Shown here one piece after another: positions 26,477-35,442 of a DNA stretch of 64,000 nt. Each line of letters starts with the position of its first letter. The stretch's first letter is position 1. This DNA is from Myxococcales bacterium (GTDB taxonomy: Bacteria; Myxococcota_A; Polyangia; Polyangiales; Polyangiaceae). The notes under the pieces were generated by a model. The model ran no database searches and was not told the origin of the DNA. It was given only the letters and a program-made list of their open reading frames with translations. The stretch is from NCBI GenBank assembly GCA_016706225.1, contig JADJKB010000013.1, forward strand, positions 186,001 through 250,000, written 5' to 3'. Position numbers and translations under genes: made by a program.

Positions 26477-27670
26477 ATGAGCAAACGGAGCCACGTCGAC
26501 GATCTGCGCGGAGCCAGCCGGCTGGCCATCGAGGCCACCAAGAGCGTCACCGAGCTCGTGCGTGCGATGCACGTCACCATCGGCAGCGGCCCGGCGATCC
26601 TCGGCGAGCCCTTGGCCGGCCCGACCCGTCTCGTGACCGATCTCGTGTACGGAACCATCTCCGGCGTCACGCAGGTGGTGGGCGCCGGCATCGACCGGGC
26701 GCTCGCTGAGCTCGGGACTCTGCTCGGCGAGAGTACTCCGGGGCCGGAGCGCGAAGCAGTGCTCGCGGCGCTCAATGGTGTGTTGGGCGACTACCTGACC
26801 GAGACGGAGAACCCCCTCGCTCTCGGCATGAGCCTGCGGAGCGAGGGGCGTCCGCTGCCACTCGAGGCGGAGGCGCTCCGAGCCGCCGTCCCCGACGCAA
26901 AGGGCCGGGTGGTGCTCTTGGTGCACGGCTCGTGCATGAGCGATCTTCAATGGCGCCGCAGCGGACACGACCACGGCGCGGCGCTCGCGAGCGAGCTCGA
27001 CGTGAGCGCGGTCTACGTGCGCTATAATAGCGGGCTCCACATTTCGGACAATGGTCAAGAGCTCGCGGAGCTGCTCGAGCAGCTGGTTGCCGTGTGGCCC
27101 ACGCCTCTCCGCGAGCTGACCTTGCTCGGCCACAGCATGGGTGGGCTGGTCGCCCGGAGCGCCTGCGCCGCGGCTGAAGCGCGCGCGCACGGCTGGCGCG
27201 AACGGCTCGGCACGCTGGTGTGTCTGGGCTCGCCTCACCACGGCGCCCCGCTCGAGCGGGGCGGCAATTGGATCGACGTGTTGCTCGGCGCCACGCGCTA
27301 CGGCGCGCCGCTGGCGAAGCTCGGCCAGATCCGCTCCGCCGGCGTGACGGATCTGCGCTTCGGCAACGTCCTCGATGCGGACTGGCGGGATCGCGATCGG
27401 TTCGAGAAGGGCGCGGATCCACGCACGCCGCTCCCGCTCCCGGACGGCGTGCGAGCGTTCGCCATCGCAGGCACGCTCACCGAGGCACCGCGTCCCGAGC
27501 TGCTCGGGGACGGCCTCGTGCCGGTCGAGAGCGCCCTCGGACAGCACAAAAGCTCCGAGTTCGCGCTGCGGTTCCCCGAAGAACGTCAGCACGTCAGCTT
27601 CGGCACGGCCCACCTGGAGCTCCTGAACCGCCCCTCCGTCTACGAACAAATCCGCGACTGGCTCGCGTGA
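26477..27670 (+). CDS. Lipase-like alpha/beta hydrolase
   Basis: 397 residues from ATG 26477. A helical N-terminal ~130 residues is followed by an alpha/beta-hydrolase of the PGAP1/lipase type: VVLLVHGSCMSDLQW (oxyanion region), the nucleophile elbow LTLLGHSMGGLVARSA, SPHHGAPLERGG, the likely acid in LLGDGLVPVESALG and a His in VSFGTAHLELL. Similar proteins act on esters of lipids or polyhydroxyalkanoates; the substrate here is unknown. No signal peptide, so probably cytoplasmic. It is followed by a 23-bp repeat array and the convergent hemH. Confidence 0.8.
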   Translation: MSKRSHVDDLRGASRLAIEATKSVTELVRAMHVTIGSGPAILGEPLAGPTRLVTDLVYGTISGVTQVVGAGIDRALAELGTLLGESTPGPEREAVLAALNGVLGDYLTETENPLALGMSLRSEGRPLPLEAEALRAAVPDAKGRVVLLVHGSCMSDLQWRRSGHDHGAALASELDVSAVYVRYNSGLHISDNGQELAELLEQLVAVWPTPLRELTLLGHSMGGLVARSACAAAEARAHGWRERLGTLVCLGSPHHGAPLERGGNWIDVLLGATRYGAPLAKLGQIRSAGVTDLRFGNVLDADWRDRDRFEKGADPRTPLPLPDGVRAFAIAGTLTEAPRPELLGDGLVPVESALGQHKSSEFALRFPEERQHVSFGTAHLELLNRPSVYEQIRDWLA

Positions 27671-27676
27671 GCCGCC

Positions 27677-27860
27677 GGGCTTTCAAGTGAGCGCCCTCCG
27701 GGCTTTCAAGTGAGCGCCCTCCGGGCTTTCAAGTGAGCGCCCTCCGGGCTTTCAAGTGAGCGCCCTCCGGGCTTTCAAGTGAGCGCCCTCCGGGCTTTCA
27801 AGTGAGCGCCCTCCGGGCTTTCAAGTGAGCGCCCTCCGGGCTTTCAAGTGAGCGCCCTCC
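27677..27860. repeat. 23-bp tandem repeat array (8 units) at the hemH 3' end
   Basis: Eight head-to-tail units of exactly 23 bases start at 27677, 27700, 27723, 27746, 27769, 27792, 27815 and 27838, followed by a partial ninth (gggc). Each unit contains gggctttcaagtgagcgcc then ctcc. Units look identical. The last one holds the hemH stop codon (tca 27844-27846), so each unit is a copy of the gene's final codons plus stop. Each junction can fold as gccc-tcc-gggc. There are no spacers, so this is not a CRISPR array. Confidence 0.95.
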
Positions 27861-28740
27861 GGGCGACCGCCTCCAGCGCGCTGACCAGGTGGGCGTCGTC
27901 GTTGAGGGCGGGGACTCGCACCAGCTCGAGGCCGAGCTCCTTCGCCCAGCCGGCCGCCTCGATGTCGAGATCGTAGAGGGTCTCGACGTGCTCGGCTGGA
28001 AACCCGATGGGGGACAGCACCACTCGCTCGGTCCCCCGCCCTCGCTCACTCTCGAACACCGCGCGCAGATCAGGACCGAGCCAGTCGCCGCCGTCGGCGC
28101 CCTGACTCTGAAACGCAACCAGCGGCTCACTCCCGAGCCGTCGACCCACCGCGGCCGCGCAGGCGCGAAACTGCGCTTCGTACGGATCGCCGTCCCGGAT
28201 GGCACGCGACGGCAAGCTGTGGGCCGTGAGCACGACGCGCGTTGGTTTGCCGTCCTCCGGCAGCGCGGCCTCGATGCCCGCCACGAAGCCGTCGATCAGC
28301 GCGGGCTCGGTGCCCCATGGCTCGGTCGGCACCAGCTCCGGCGCGCTCGACCCGAGCTCTTCGCGGGCGGCCGCGAGGGACTCCTGGGCCGCCTCCCAGT
28401 ACACGTGAACCGAGAACGGCGCGAGCGGGAGCACACACAGACGCGCGAGCCTGAGCCCGCCGATCCCACGCAACACGTCCTCGACCCGCGGGCGCCACAG
28501 CCGCATGCCCACGAGCACCGGCAGCTCCAGGCGTTTGGCGAGGGCGCTGGCCTGCGCCCGGGTGATGTCGAGCAAGGGAGAGCTGCCGATGGCGGTGTAG
28601 CGCCGGCGAATTTCCGCGACGAGCTCGGGCGAGGCCGGGCGCCCGCGGCGAATTTCTCGCAGAAACTCCGGCAAGTCGTCGAGATCCGTCACCGTACCGT
28701 GGGCGACCAAGAGCACGCCGTCGTGAGGGCCGAGGGGCAT
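27844..28740 (-). CDS. hemH: Ferrochelatase
   Basis: Inserts Fe(II) into the porphyrin in the last step of haem synthesis, peripheral on the inner membrane. 298 residues from ATG 28740 (MPLGPHDGVLLVAHGT). Recognisable motifs are the catalytic His in VVLTAHSLPSR, FQSQGADGGDWLGPD (family: FQSR.G...WL.P) and the C-terminal block VVLSPIGFPAEHVETLYDLD with the acidic residue used in catalysis. This fits the short bacterial type without an Fe-S extension. The stop codon lies in the last unit of a 23-bp repeat array, and the array repeats the end of the gene. SDR and P5C dehydrogenase genes are divergent from it. Confidence 0.93.
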   Translation of the reverse strand: MPLGPHDGVLLVAHGTVTDLDDLPEFLREIRRGRPASPELVAEIRRRYTAIGSSPLLDITRAQASALAKRLELPVLVGMRLWRPRVEDVLRGIGGLRLARLCVLPLAPFSVHVYWEAAQESLAAAREELGSSAPELVPTEPWGTEPALIDGFVAGIEAALPEDGKPTRVVLTAHSLPSRAIRDGDPYEAQFRACAAAVGRRLGSEPLVAFQSQGADGGDWLGPDLRAVFESERGRGTERVVLSPIGFPAEHVETLYDLDIEAAGWAKELGLELVRVPALNDDAHLVSALEAVARRALT

Positions 28741-28794
28741 CGACCCAGCATAGAGCGCTGCGGCCTCACTCCGGAAGTAGTACTGCTCTCGCCC

Positions 28795-29559
28795 ATGTCG
28801 CTGATTCACCTGAAGGACAAAGTTGCGATCGTGAGCGGGGCTAGCCGAGGGATCGGCGAGGCCATCTCCATGGCCTTCGCCGAGGCCGGCGCGAAGCTCG
28901 TGATCGCGTCGCGCAAGCTGGACGGGGTCAACGCGGTTGCCGCCAAGATCCGCGAGCGCGGCGGCACAGTGCACCCCATGAGCGCCCATGTCGGTCAGAT
29001 CGACCAGTGTCACGCCCTCGTTCGGGAGGCCGTGGCTCAGTTCGGCAAGGCGGACGTGCTCGTGAACTGCGCCGGGACGAACCCCTACTTTGGTCCGATG
29101 ATCGGCATCGACCCCGGCGCCTACGAAAAGACCTTCGAGGTGAACCTGCGCGGCGCGTTCGAGGCCAGCCGCGCCTTCGCGGAGCATGTCATCGGCCGCA
29201 ACGGCCAGGGCTCCATCGTCACCATCACGAGTGTTGCCGGGCTGCGCGCCGCCCCCTTGCAAGGGGTGTACGGCATGACCAAGGCCGCCCTCGGCAGCAT
29301 GACCCAGAGCCTGGCCTTCGAGCTCGGCCAGAGCGGCGTGCGCGTCAACGCCATCGCCCCCGGGCTGGTCGAGACGCGGCTGGCCGCGGCGATCTTGGCG
29401 AGCCCCGAGATGCTCGAACACGCCAACCGCCACACCGCCCTCGGCCGGGTGGGACGCCCGGAAGAGATCGCTGCGGCGGCGCTGTTTCTGGCCAGCGACG
29501 CGGCCTCCTTTGTGACCGGCCAGACGTTGTGCGTGGACGGCGGATTCACCGCGTTCTGA
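28795..29559 (+). CDS. Short-chain dehydrogenase/reductase
   Basis: 254-residue classical SDR with the dinucleotide-binding motif VSGASRGIGEA, VNCAGTNPY (NAG), catalytic Ser in TITSVAGLRA and the YGMTK catalytic Tyr-Lys. The C-terminal LASDAASFVTGQTLCVDGGF is typical. ASRKLDG after the second strand suggests NADP(H) preference, as a basic residue follows the Ser. Substrate cannot be predicted; FabG-like or alcohol dehydrogenase roles are both possible. ATG 28795 is chosen; it is divergent from hemH with 54 bp between starts. Confidence 0.88.
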   Translation: MSLIHLKDKVAIVSGASRGIGEAISMAFAEAGAKLVIASRKLDGVNAVAAKIRERGGTVHPMSAHVGQIDQCHALVREAVAQFGKADVLVNCAGTNPYFGPMIGIDPGAYEKTFEVNLRGAFEASRAFAEHVIGRNGQGSIVTITSVAGLRAAPLQGVYGMTKAALGSMTQSLAFELGQSGVRVNAIAPGLVETRLAAAILASPEMLEHANRHTALGRVGRPEEIAAAALFLASDAASFVTGQTLCVDGGFTAF

Positions 29560-29645
29560 GCGGGGTTTTTGGCACAACGAGCGGCACCGCGCCGACGCCA
29601 CCGTAGCGGTACGAGCGCGGGCGCAGAGCGTGTACCATCCCGCGC

Positions 29646-31274
29646 ATGTTGAACGCCCGCAGCGACGTGCCGTCACCCGTCAACGAACCCGTGCTGAGTC
29701 ACGCGCCGGGCACGCCCGAGCGCAAGCTGCTGAAGGCCGAGCTCGTGCGCATGGCAGCGACCGAGACGGACATGCCCCTGATCGTTCTGGGCAAGGAGCT
29801 GCGAACCGGCAAACTCGGCGCCTCGGTCATGCCGCACGACCACCAACACGTGCTCGGGCGTTACCACATGGCGGGGCCGAGCGAGGTGCAGGCGGCGATC
29901 GACGCCGCGCTCTCGGCCCAGAGTGACTGGTCCCGGTTGCCGCAAGCCGCCCGCGCGGCGGTCTTCCTGAAGGCTGCGGAGCTGCTCGCCACCAAGTATC
30001 GCCCGGTGCTCAACGCCGCGACCATGCTCGGGCAGAGCAAGACGGCGCACCAGGCGGAGATCGATGCGGCCTGTGAGCTGATCGACTTCTTTCGCTTCAA
30101 CGTGCACTTCGCCGAGCGCATCTTGGCGGAGCAGCCGTTGTCGAGCCCAGGCGTCTGGAACCAGGTCGATGCGCGCCCCCTCGAAGGGTTCGTGTTCGCC
30201 GTCTCGCCCTTCAATTTCACCTCCATCGCCGGCAATTTGCCCACGGCGCCGGCGATCTTGGGCAACACGGTGGTGTGGAAACCCGCGAGCAGCTCGGTCT
30301 ACTCGGCCCACTTCATCATGCAGCTCTTGCTGGAGGCGGGGCTGCCAGCCGGGGTCATCAACCTGATCTACGGCTCCGGGAGCCAGATCGGCAACGCCGT
30401 GCTCGAGAGCCCTCACCTGGCCGGCGTGCACTTCACCGGCTCGACCGCGGTGTTCCACGGCATGTGGAAGGCCATTGGCGGCAACATCGATCGTTACCTG
30501 ACCTACCCGCGCCTGGTCGGCGAGACGGGCGGCAAGGACTTCATCTTCGCTCACGAGAGCGCCGATCGCGAGGCCCTCGCCGTGGCCATCGTGCGGGGCG
30601 CCTTCGAGTTCCAGGGACAGAAGTGCAGCGCCGCGTCTCGGGTCTACTTGCCGAGCAGCATCGCCGGGGAGATCCGCGAGCGGGTGGTGGCCATGATCGC
30701 CGAGCTCGAGGTGGGCGACGTGTGTGACTTCTCCAACTTCATGGGTGCGGTGATCGACGCGAGCGCGTTCAAGGATCACGTCGGCTACATCGAGCACGCT
30801 CGCGGTGATGGCTCCAAGATCCTGGCGGGCGGGACCTACGACGACAAGGTTGGGTACTTCATCCAGCCGACGCTGGTGGAGACGCCGGATCCCAAGAGCC
30901 GCCTGATGCGGGAGGAGATCTTCGGCCCGGTCCTGACCTGGTACGTGTACGACGCGGCGAAGGTCGATGACGCCCTCACGCTGTGCGACGAGACCTCCCC
31001 CTACGCGCTGACCGGCGCGGTGTTTGCGCGGGATCGCGCCTTCATCGAGCGGGCTTCGCTGCGGCTGCGACAGGCGGCGGGCAACTTCTACATCAACGAC
31101 AAACCCACCGGCGCAGTGGTGGGTCAGCAGCCGTTTGGTGGCGCGCGGGCGTCGGGTACGAACGACAAGGCCGGCTCACTCTGGAACCTGATCCGCTGGG
31201 TCTCTCCGCGGACCGTCAAAGAGACACTCGCGCCGCCGACTTCGTGGCGATACCCGTTCTTGGCGCCGGATTGA
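29646..31274 (+). CDS. pruA: 1-pyrroline-5-carboxylate dehydrogenase
   Basis: Oxidises glutamate semialdehyde (from P5C) to glutamate with NAD, second step of proline catabolism. 542 residues, resembling the eukaryotic ALDH4A1/RocA type rather than the PutA-fused form: FAVSPFNFTSIAGNLPTAPA, HFTGSTAVF, LVGETGGKDF (general-base Glu, ~292), GAFEFQGQKCSAASRVYLP (catalytic Cys, ~326), MREEIFGPVLTWYVY and GQQPFGGARASGTNDKAG. The proline dehydrogenase gene is not adjacent. It is 86 bp downstream of the SDR gene, so cotranscription is uncertain. Confidence 0.94.
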   Translation: MLNARSDVPSPVNEPVLSHAPGTPERKLLKAELVRMAATETDMPLIVLGKELRTGKLGASVMPHDHQHVLGRYHMAGPSEVQAAIDAALSAQSDWSRLPQAARAAVFLKAAELLATKYRPVLNAATMLGQSKTAHQAEIDAACELIDFFRFNVHFAERILAEQPLSSPGVWNQVDARPLEGFVFAVSPFNFTSIAGNLPTAPAILGNTVVWKPASSSVYSAHFIMQLLLEAGLPAGVINLIYGSGSQIGNAVLESPHLAGVHFTGSTAVFHGMWKAIGGNIDRYLTYPRLVGETGGKDFIFAHESADREALAVAIVRGAFEFQGQKCSAASRVYLPSSIAGEIRERVVAMIAELEVGDVCDFSNFMGAVIDASAFKDHVGYIEHARGDGSKILAGGTYDDKVGYFIQPTLVETPDPKSRLMREEIFGPVLTWYVYDAAKVDDALTLCDETSPYALTGAVFARDRAFIERASLRLRQAAGNFYINDKPTGAVVGQQPFGGARASGTNDKAGSLWNLIRWVSPRTVKETLAPPTSWRYPFLAPD

Positions 31275-31408
31275 GCGGCCCCGGTGCGACAATGCGTCGA
31301 CGCTGACACCGGCGTCGGGCGTCGCCGGCACACCTGGGCTTGGCACAGTGATTCTCTCGCAGTACGAGCTTCCGAGCTGACGGCACGGTGTTTGCTGCTT
31401 TGCCTGCC

Positions 31409-32110
31409 ATGCGGATAGCTACGATTGGGTTCACGACCCTCGTCGGGGTCGCCCTCGGCTGTGCCTCGGCTTGCGGGGGCAGCACCGACAGCGACACGTC
31501 GAGCACGGGCGGCAGCGGCGCCGTAGCCGGGACCGGCGGCGGCTCGGGCTCGGGTGGCAGTCCAAGCGGCGGCTCGGGTGGCATCGACTGCTCGAACGTG
31601 GGCTGCGGTGCGCCGCCGATGTGCGACGTAGGCTGCACCGCAGCCTGCGGCTGCTGCAACTGCGGCGAAGGGGAACAACTTCCGGCCGATGGCGGAACCC
31701 TGGTCTGCACCGGGGGTTGCTACACCCTGGTGACGGGCAAGACGTGCGGAGGCATCGCAGGCGTCAGTTGCGCCAGCGACGAGTTCTGCGATTTTCCGAG
31801 CACCAGCGCCTGCGGCGGAGACGACTCCCAGGGCGTGTGTGTGAAAAAACCCCAGGCCTGCGACGCCGACTGCCCGGGCGTCTGCGGTTGCGACGGCAAG
31901 TTCTACTGCAACGCCTGCAACGCCAACGCCATGGGTGTGGACGCGAGCCTCGACCCGAGTTGTTTTGGAGACGCCGGCGCGGGCGCCGCGTGCGCCAGCG
32001 ACAGCGAGTGCAACCAGGGGCTCAAGTGCTGTTACCCCTGCGGCATCCCCGGTTGCAGCAATCAGTGCATGGCTCCGATGCCCAACGGGCAGTGCCCGAT
32101 GTTTCCTTGA
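31409..32110 (+). CDS. Cys-rich lipoprotein with Kazal-like module
   Basis: 233 residues from ATG 31409 (MRIATIGFTTLVGVALGC, lipobox). A Gly/Ser linker (~25-60) is followed by Cys-rich modules. CDADCPGVCGCDGKFYCNAC followed by NANAMGV closely matches the Kazal-type pattern C-x3-C-x-x-V-C-G-x-DG-x-x-Y-x-N-x-C. A C-terminal CASDSECNQGLKCC motif resembles other modules in this genome. Kazal-type domains often inhibit serine proteases, so a surface protease inhibitor is possible but not shown. An earlier in-frame start at 31388 would not improve the signal peptide. Confidence 0.75.
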   Translation: MRIATIGFTTLVGVALGCASACGGSTDSDTSSTGGSGAVAGTGGGSGSGGSPSGGSGGIDCSNVGCGAPPMCDVGCTAACGCCNCGEGEQLPADGGTLVCTGGCYTLVTGKTCGGIAGVSCASDEFCDFPSTSACGGDDSQGVCVKKPQACDADCPGVCGCDGKFYCNACNANAMGVDASLDPSCFGDAGAGAACASDSECNQGLKCCYPCGIPGCSNQCMAPMPNGQCPMFP

Positions 32111-32325
32111 GCCTGCTGCTGCCCCCAGTCCTGGATACGACCCAAGGCGCAGACCGGCTTTCGCGTGGCGACGGGTGCGCCATGCCCACCTGCGTCGGCG
32201 ACGATCGCTTCGGGAGGGATGCGTCTGAAGTTGCAAACGCGGGGGCGAGTTTTCGGAGCGGAGTTCACGAAGAATGCACAATGCGGTCACGCGCTGCTCA
32301 CGCGCACAGCCCACAGTAGCTCTTC

Positions 32326-32673
32326 ATGGGAACCACCACCGTCCGTTTTTTGGAATCCAGTGCTGGATCACTCGCTCAGCTCGAGATCGAGACGCCGCGA
32401 GGCTTGGGCTTCTTCGCCCACATCACCCGAGCGCTGTACGCACTCGAGGTTCAGATCGTCCGGGCCGAGTCACGCGTCGAAAACGGGCGCCGTCTCGAGC
32501 GTCTCTTCTTAGTCGAGCTCGACGGCACTCCAATCGTTTCCGCGCGGCGGCTCGAGATCCAGGTCGGCGTGCTCAGAGCCGTCGGAACGCTGAATAATCC
32601 TCGACCCGAGCTCCTCCGACGCCCACAGCTACGGCGGCGCCCGCGCGTGGATCAAGCGCCACCGGCTGCCTGA
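32326..32673 (+). CDS. Small ACT-domain-like protein
   Basis: 115 residues. The core (LEIETPRGLGFFAHITRALY, ALEVQIVRAESRVENGRRLE, RLFLVELDGTPI) follows the ACT-domain order beta-alpha-beta-beta-alpha-beta, as in GlnD or ACT-only regulators. The last ~25 residues are Arg/Pro-rich and look disordered. ACT domains bind amino acids or other small ligands. There is no adjacent enzyme to which it obviously belongs, and the flanking intergenic gaps are 190-215 bp. The small size makes a false ORF possible. Confidence 0.55.
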   Translation: MGTTTVRFLESSAGSLAQLEIETPRGLGFFAHITRALYALEVQIVRAESRVENGRRLERLFLVELDGTPIVSARRLEIQVGVLRAVGTLNNPRPELLRRPQLRRRPRVDQAPPAA

Positions 32674-32865
32674 TCGCCGCGCGTAGACCGGACCCTGCTC
32701 CGAGCGGACGTGGGGACGCGTCACGTGAGCGCGCGAACGCTGTCGACAGATCGTCACCCGACGGTGAGCTCGCGGGGCACGACACGCAGGCGTTGCCGCG
32801 AGTTTGCCTACTGCTCACCGTCGCGAGCGCGTCCCGACACTCGGGCGTGAGAAACGAGTATTCCC

Positions 32866-34038
32866 ATGAACAGAAGCAAACTCATGGGAGGAAGCGCCGC
32901 CTGGCGCTTCGGCACGCTGGGTCGCGTCGTGGTGCTGGGCGCCGCTGTGTTGTGGACCAGTTGCTCCGCAGCTGATCGCGATGGTGTCCCCCTTTCGCCA
33001 GGGTCTCTGGTGAGCGGGCGGCCGAAATCCAGCCATACCGAGCACACCTTCGTCGTCGTCGCGATAGACGGCGTCCGCTGGACCGATGTGTTCGACGGCG
33101 TCGACCGGACGCTCGCGTTGGCCCACGGCATGTCCGAAGCCGAGGTGTTCGACGCGAACACTCTGACGCCGAACTTGCACGCCCTGATGGAAGAGGGCGT
33201 GGCGCTGGGCGGCACCGGGGGAAGCGCAACGATCTCGGCGACCGGGCCGAGCTTCGTCTCGATCCCAGGATACCTCGAGATGATGACGGGACGGCGTCCC
33301 ACGGGTTGTACGACGAACGGCTGCGCGCCGACCCAGCTCGCGACGCTGGCCGACGACTTCGCCGAGGGCATGTCGCCCACCGACGTCGCCGTCATAGCAG
33401 CGTGGGACGGCATCGAAAGAGCCGCCTCTCGCGATCCGTCGAGGCTCACGCTGTCGGTCGGGAGATCCCACGGCGCGACCCGTGGTCGATTGCGCTACGA
33501 CACACTCTCGAGCGCCCTATTGAGCGCCGGCGAGCATGCGGGCCCGGAGCCGGGCCACGGCGACTTCCGCCGTGATCTGGAGACCGCGGCCATCGCGCTG
33601 CACTACCTGGAGACATTCCGGGCTCGCTTCCTGTTCCTAGGCCTTGGCGAGACAGACGAGTATGCGCACGACGACGATTACCGCGGCTACCTGCGTGCGT
33701 TGACCCGCGCCGACCACATCATCGGAGAACTGCGGGAGAAGCTATCAGCGCTGGAGCACGACGGGCGGCGTGTCACCCTGGTCGTCACGACCGATCACGG
33801 GCGCAGCAACACGTTCGTTGGCCACGGCGGCGACGCGCCGGAGTCCGCGCGCGTCTGGCTGGTTGCAGCCGGCGACGGCATCGCGCGGAGGGGAGCGGTC
33901 AATCCAGACAAGCCGCGGCATCTCGCCGATCTGACGGCGACCCTCCGACTGCTCGGCGGAGTAGGGAGCCAAGACCCTTCGGGCGAACCACTGAATGAGC
34001 TCTTGGTTCCGGGCCGAAGCCCGCTGGCGCAACGCTGA
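32866..34038 (+). CDS. Alkaline-phosphatase-superfamily lipoprotein
   Basis: 390 residues with a lipobox (GAAVLWTSC). The fold motifs of the alkaline phosphatase/nucleotide pyrophosphatase superfamily are seen: [17 protein letters not shown] (metal Asp), [17 protein letters not shown] with Ser or Thr near the nucleophile position, [17 protein letters not shown] (metal Asp/His), [18 protein letters not shown] (Asp-His-Gly and a further His). The SxPxR formylglycine motif of sulfatases is not present (SIPGY instead), so a phosphodiesterase or phosphatase is more likely than a sulfatase. A ceramide-glucosyltransferase-like gene begins 20 bp downstream. Confidence 0.8.
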   Translation: MNRSKLMGGSAAWRFGTLGRVVVLGAAVLWTSCSAADRDGVPLSPGSLVSGRPKSSHTEHTFVVVAIDGVRWTDVFDGVDRTLALAHGMSEAEVFDANTLTPNLHALMEEGVALGGTGGSATISATGPSFVSIPGYLEMMTGRRPTGCTTNGCAPTQLATLADDFAEGMSPTDVAVIAAWDGIERAASRDPSRLTLSVGRSHGATRGRLRYDTLSSALLSAGEHAGPEPGHGDFRRDLETAAIALHYLETFRARFLFLGLGETDEYAHDDDYRGYLRALTRADHIIGELREKLSALEHDGRRVTLVVTTDHGRSNTFVGHGGDAPESARVWLVAAGDGIARRGAVNPDKPRHLADLTATLRLLGGVGSQDPSGEPLNELLVPGRSPLAQR

Positions 34039-34058
34039 GCAGACGAAAGCAAGGGAGC

Positions 34059-35237
34059 ATGTCGAGCTTCGCCCACATACTCTGGCTACTGTCGGCCGCG
34101 GGCCTCCTGATGTCGTTCGTGGCCCACGCTTGTGTTCGACGCGTTCTCCGACGGCGTCCGGGCCCGGGCGATTTGCCACCCATCAGCGTGCTCAAACCGC
34201 TGAGCGGGCTCGACGAAGGACTCTACGAAAACCTCGCCTCGCTGTGTCGCCAAGACTATCCGGTGTTCGAGCTGGTGCTCGGGGTCGCCCACCCGCTCGA
34301 TCCCGCCCTCGCGATCGCCCGCCAGCTGCGGCGCGAGTTTCCACGGGTAGCCATCCAGATCGTCACCGAGGCGCCGCCTTTCGGCGCAAACCCCAAGGTA
34401 AGAAACCTCGCGTCGCTCTCGAAGCGCGCGCGCCACGAGCTCTGGCTCATCTCGGATTCGAACGTGCGCGTCACGCCCGGATACCTGCGGGCCTTGGCGG
34501 CGGCGGTGAGCGAACCAGGCGTCGGGCTGGTGTCCAGCGTGCTCGTCGGGAGCGGCGAGCGAAGCCTCGGGTCTCTGCTCGAGAGCCTGCACCTCGGCTC
34601 TTTCATCGCGAGCTCGGTGTGCGGCGCCGACGTCTTGGTTGGGCACCCCTGCGTGATCGGCAAGTCGATGCTGTTCCGGCGCACGGATTTCTTCATGCTC
34701 GGTGGTTGGGAGTCCGTCGCCGACGTGTTGGCCGAAGACTACCTCTTGGGCAAGCGTTTCGACGCCGCCGGCCTGCGGGTCGCGCTGTCCTCCCACGTGA
34801 TCCACACTCTGAGCTTCGAACGCAGCGTCGGCGATTTTCTGGCCCGGCATTTGCGCTGGTGTCAGATGCGTCGGCGCATCTCTCCCCTCGTCTACCTGAG
34901 TGCGCCGCTGCTGAACCCGGTGCCATTCCTGGTCATGGCGTTGGTCCTCAGCCTGGCCACTCGCGACCCGGTCGCGGCGTTCTGGGCGGCCACGGCCATC
35001 GCGCTGAAGTGCGCTTCGGACGCTTCGCTACTTGGCCGGCTGCGCGGACTTGGACTGAATGCGAGCGACGTCGCGTGGATCCCGCTCAAAGATCTGCTGG
35101 TCCTCGCCGTCTGGGCCATCGGCATGTTCCGGCGGACCGTCACCTGGCGGGGCCACCGCTTCCGGGTTGGGCCGGGTTCGGTCTTGACCGCGCTGCCCCG
35201 CACCGAACCCGAAGCGGAATGCGCGCCGAGCGCCTAA
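34059..35237 (+). CDS. Ceramide glucosyltransferase-like glycosyltransferase (GT21/GT2)
   Basis: 392 residues. An N-terminal helix, then a GT-A domain with [20 protein letters not shown], the NPKVRNLA and [15 protein letters not shown] segments (D2), the D3 motif [12 protein letters not shown] and [11 protein letters not shown], matching the D1-D2-D3-(Q/R)xxRW pattern of ceramide glucosyltransferases and HpnI. Two or three C-terminal membrane helices follow. Bacterial homologues make glucosylceramide or modify hopanoids, so the acceptor here is uncertain. The gene lies 20 bp after an alkaline-phosphatase-superfamily lipoprotein, suggesting a shared transcript. Confidence 0.85.
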   Translation: MSSFAHILWLLSAAGLLMSFVAHACVRRVLRRRPGPGDLPPISVLKPLSGLDEGLYENLASLCRQDYPVFELVLGVAHPLDPALAIARQLRREFPRVAIQIVTEAPPFGANPKVRNLASLSKRARHELWLISDSNVRVTPGYLRALAAAVSEPGVGLVSSVLVGSGERSLGSLLESLHLGSFIASSVCGADVLVGHPCVIGKSMLFRRTDFFMLGGWESVADVLAEDYLLGKRFDAAGLRVALSSHVIHTLSFERSVGDFLARHLRWCQMRRRISPLVYLSAPLLNPVPFLVMALVLSLATRDPVAAFWAATAIALKCASDASLLGRLRGLGLNASDVAWIPLKDLLVLAVWAIGMFRRTVTWRGHRFRVGPGSVLTALPRTEPEAECAPSA

Positions 35238-35442
35238 CTTCGCCGCGCCGATCCGGGTAGCCCGCAGTCTCCAAAAGCTGGTCCGCGCAAGATCAAGCCG
35301 CATACCGGTAGTAGTAGCGGAGGATTCCGCCGAGCCGCTCCCGCGATCGAAGCGTCCGCCCGGCGTTCGAGCTTGCTGGCGGAAGGTCGATCAGCGCGCT
35401 GCCTGATGCCTGACCGCTAACCGCTCTCGCGAATCGTGCCGC

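Noticed and set aside
27014..27021. tataat-like box
   Set aside because: It lies inside the coding region of the lipase-like hydrolase, with no -35-like partner and no gene starting downstream.
27677..27860. Possible CRISPR array
   Set aside because: The 23-bp units are contiguous with no spacers, and no cas genes are nearby. They copy the end of hemH.
31340..31362. Possible sigma-54 promoter (ttggcac...) before the Kazal-like lipoprotein
   Set aside because: The -24 half fits but the -12 element (ttct instead of ttgc) does not, so support is too weak.
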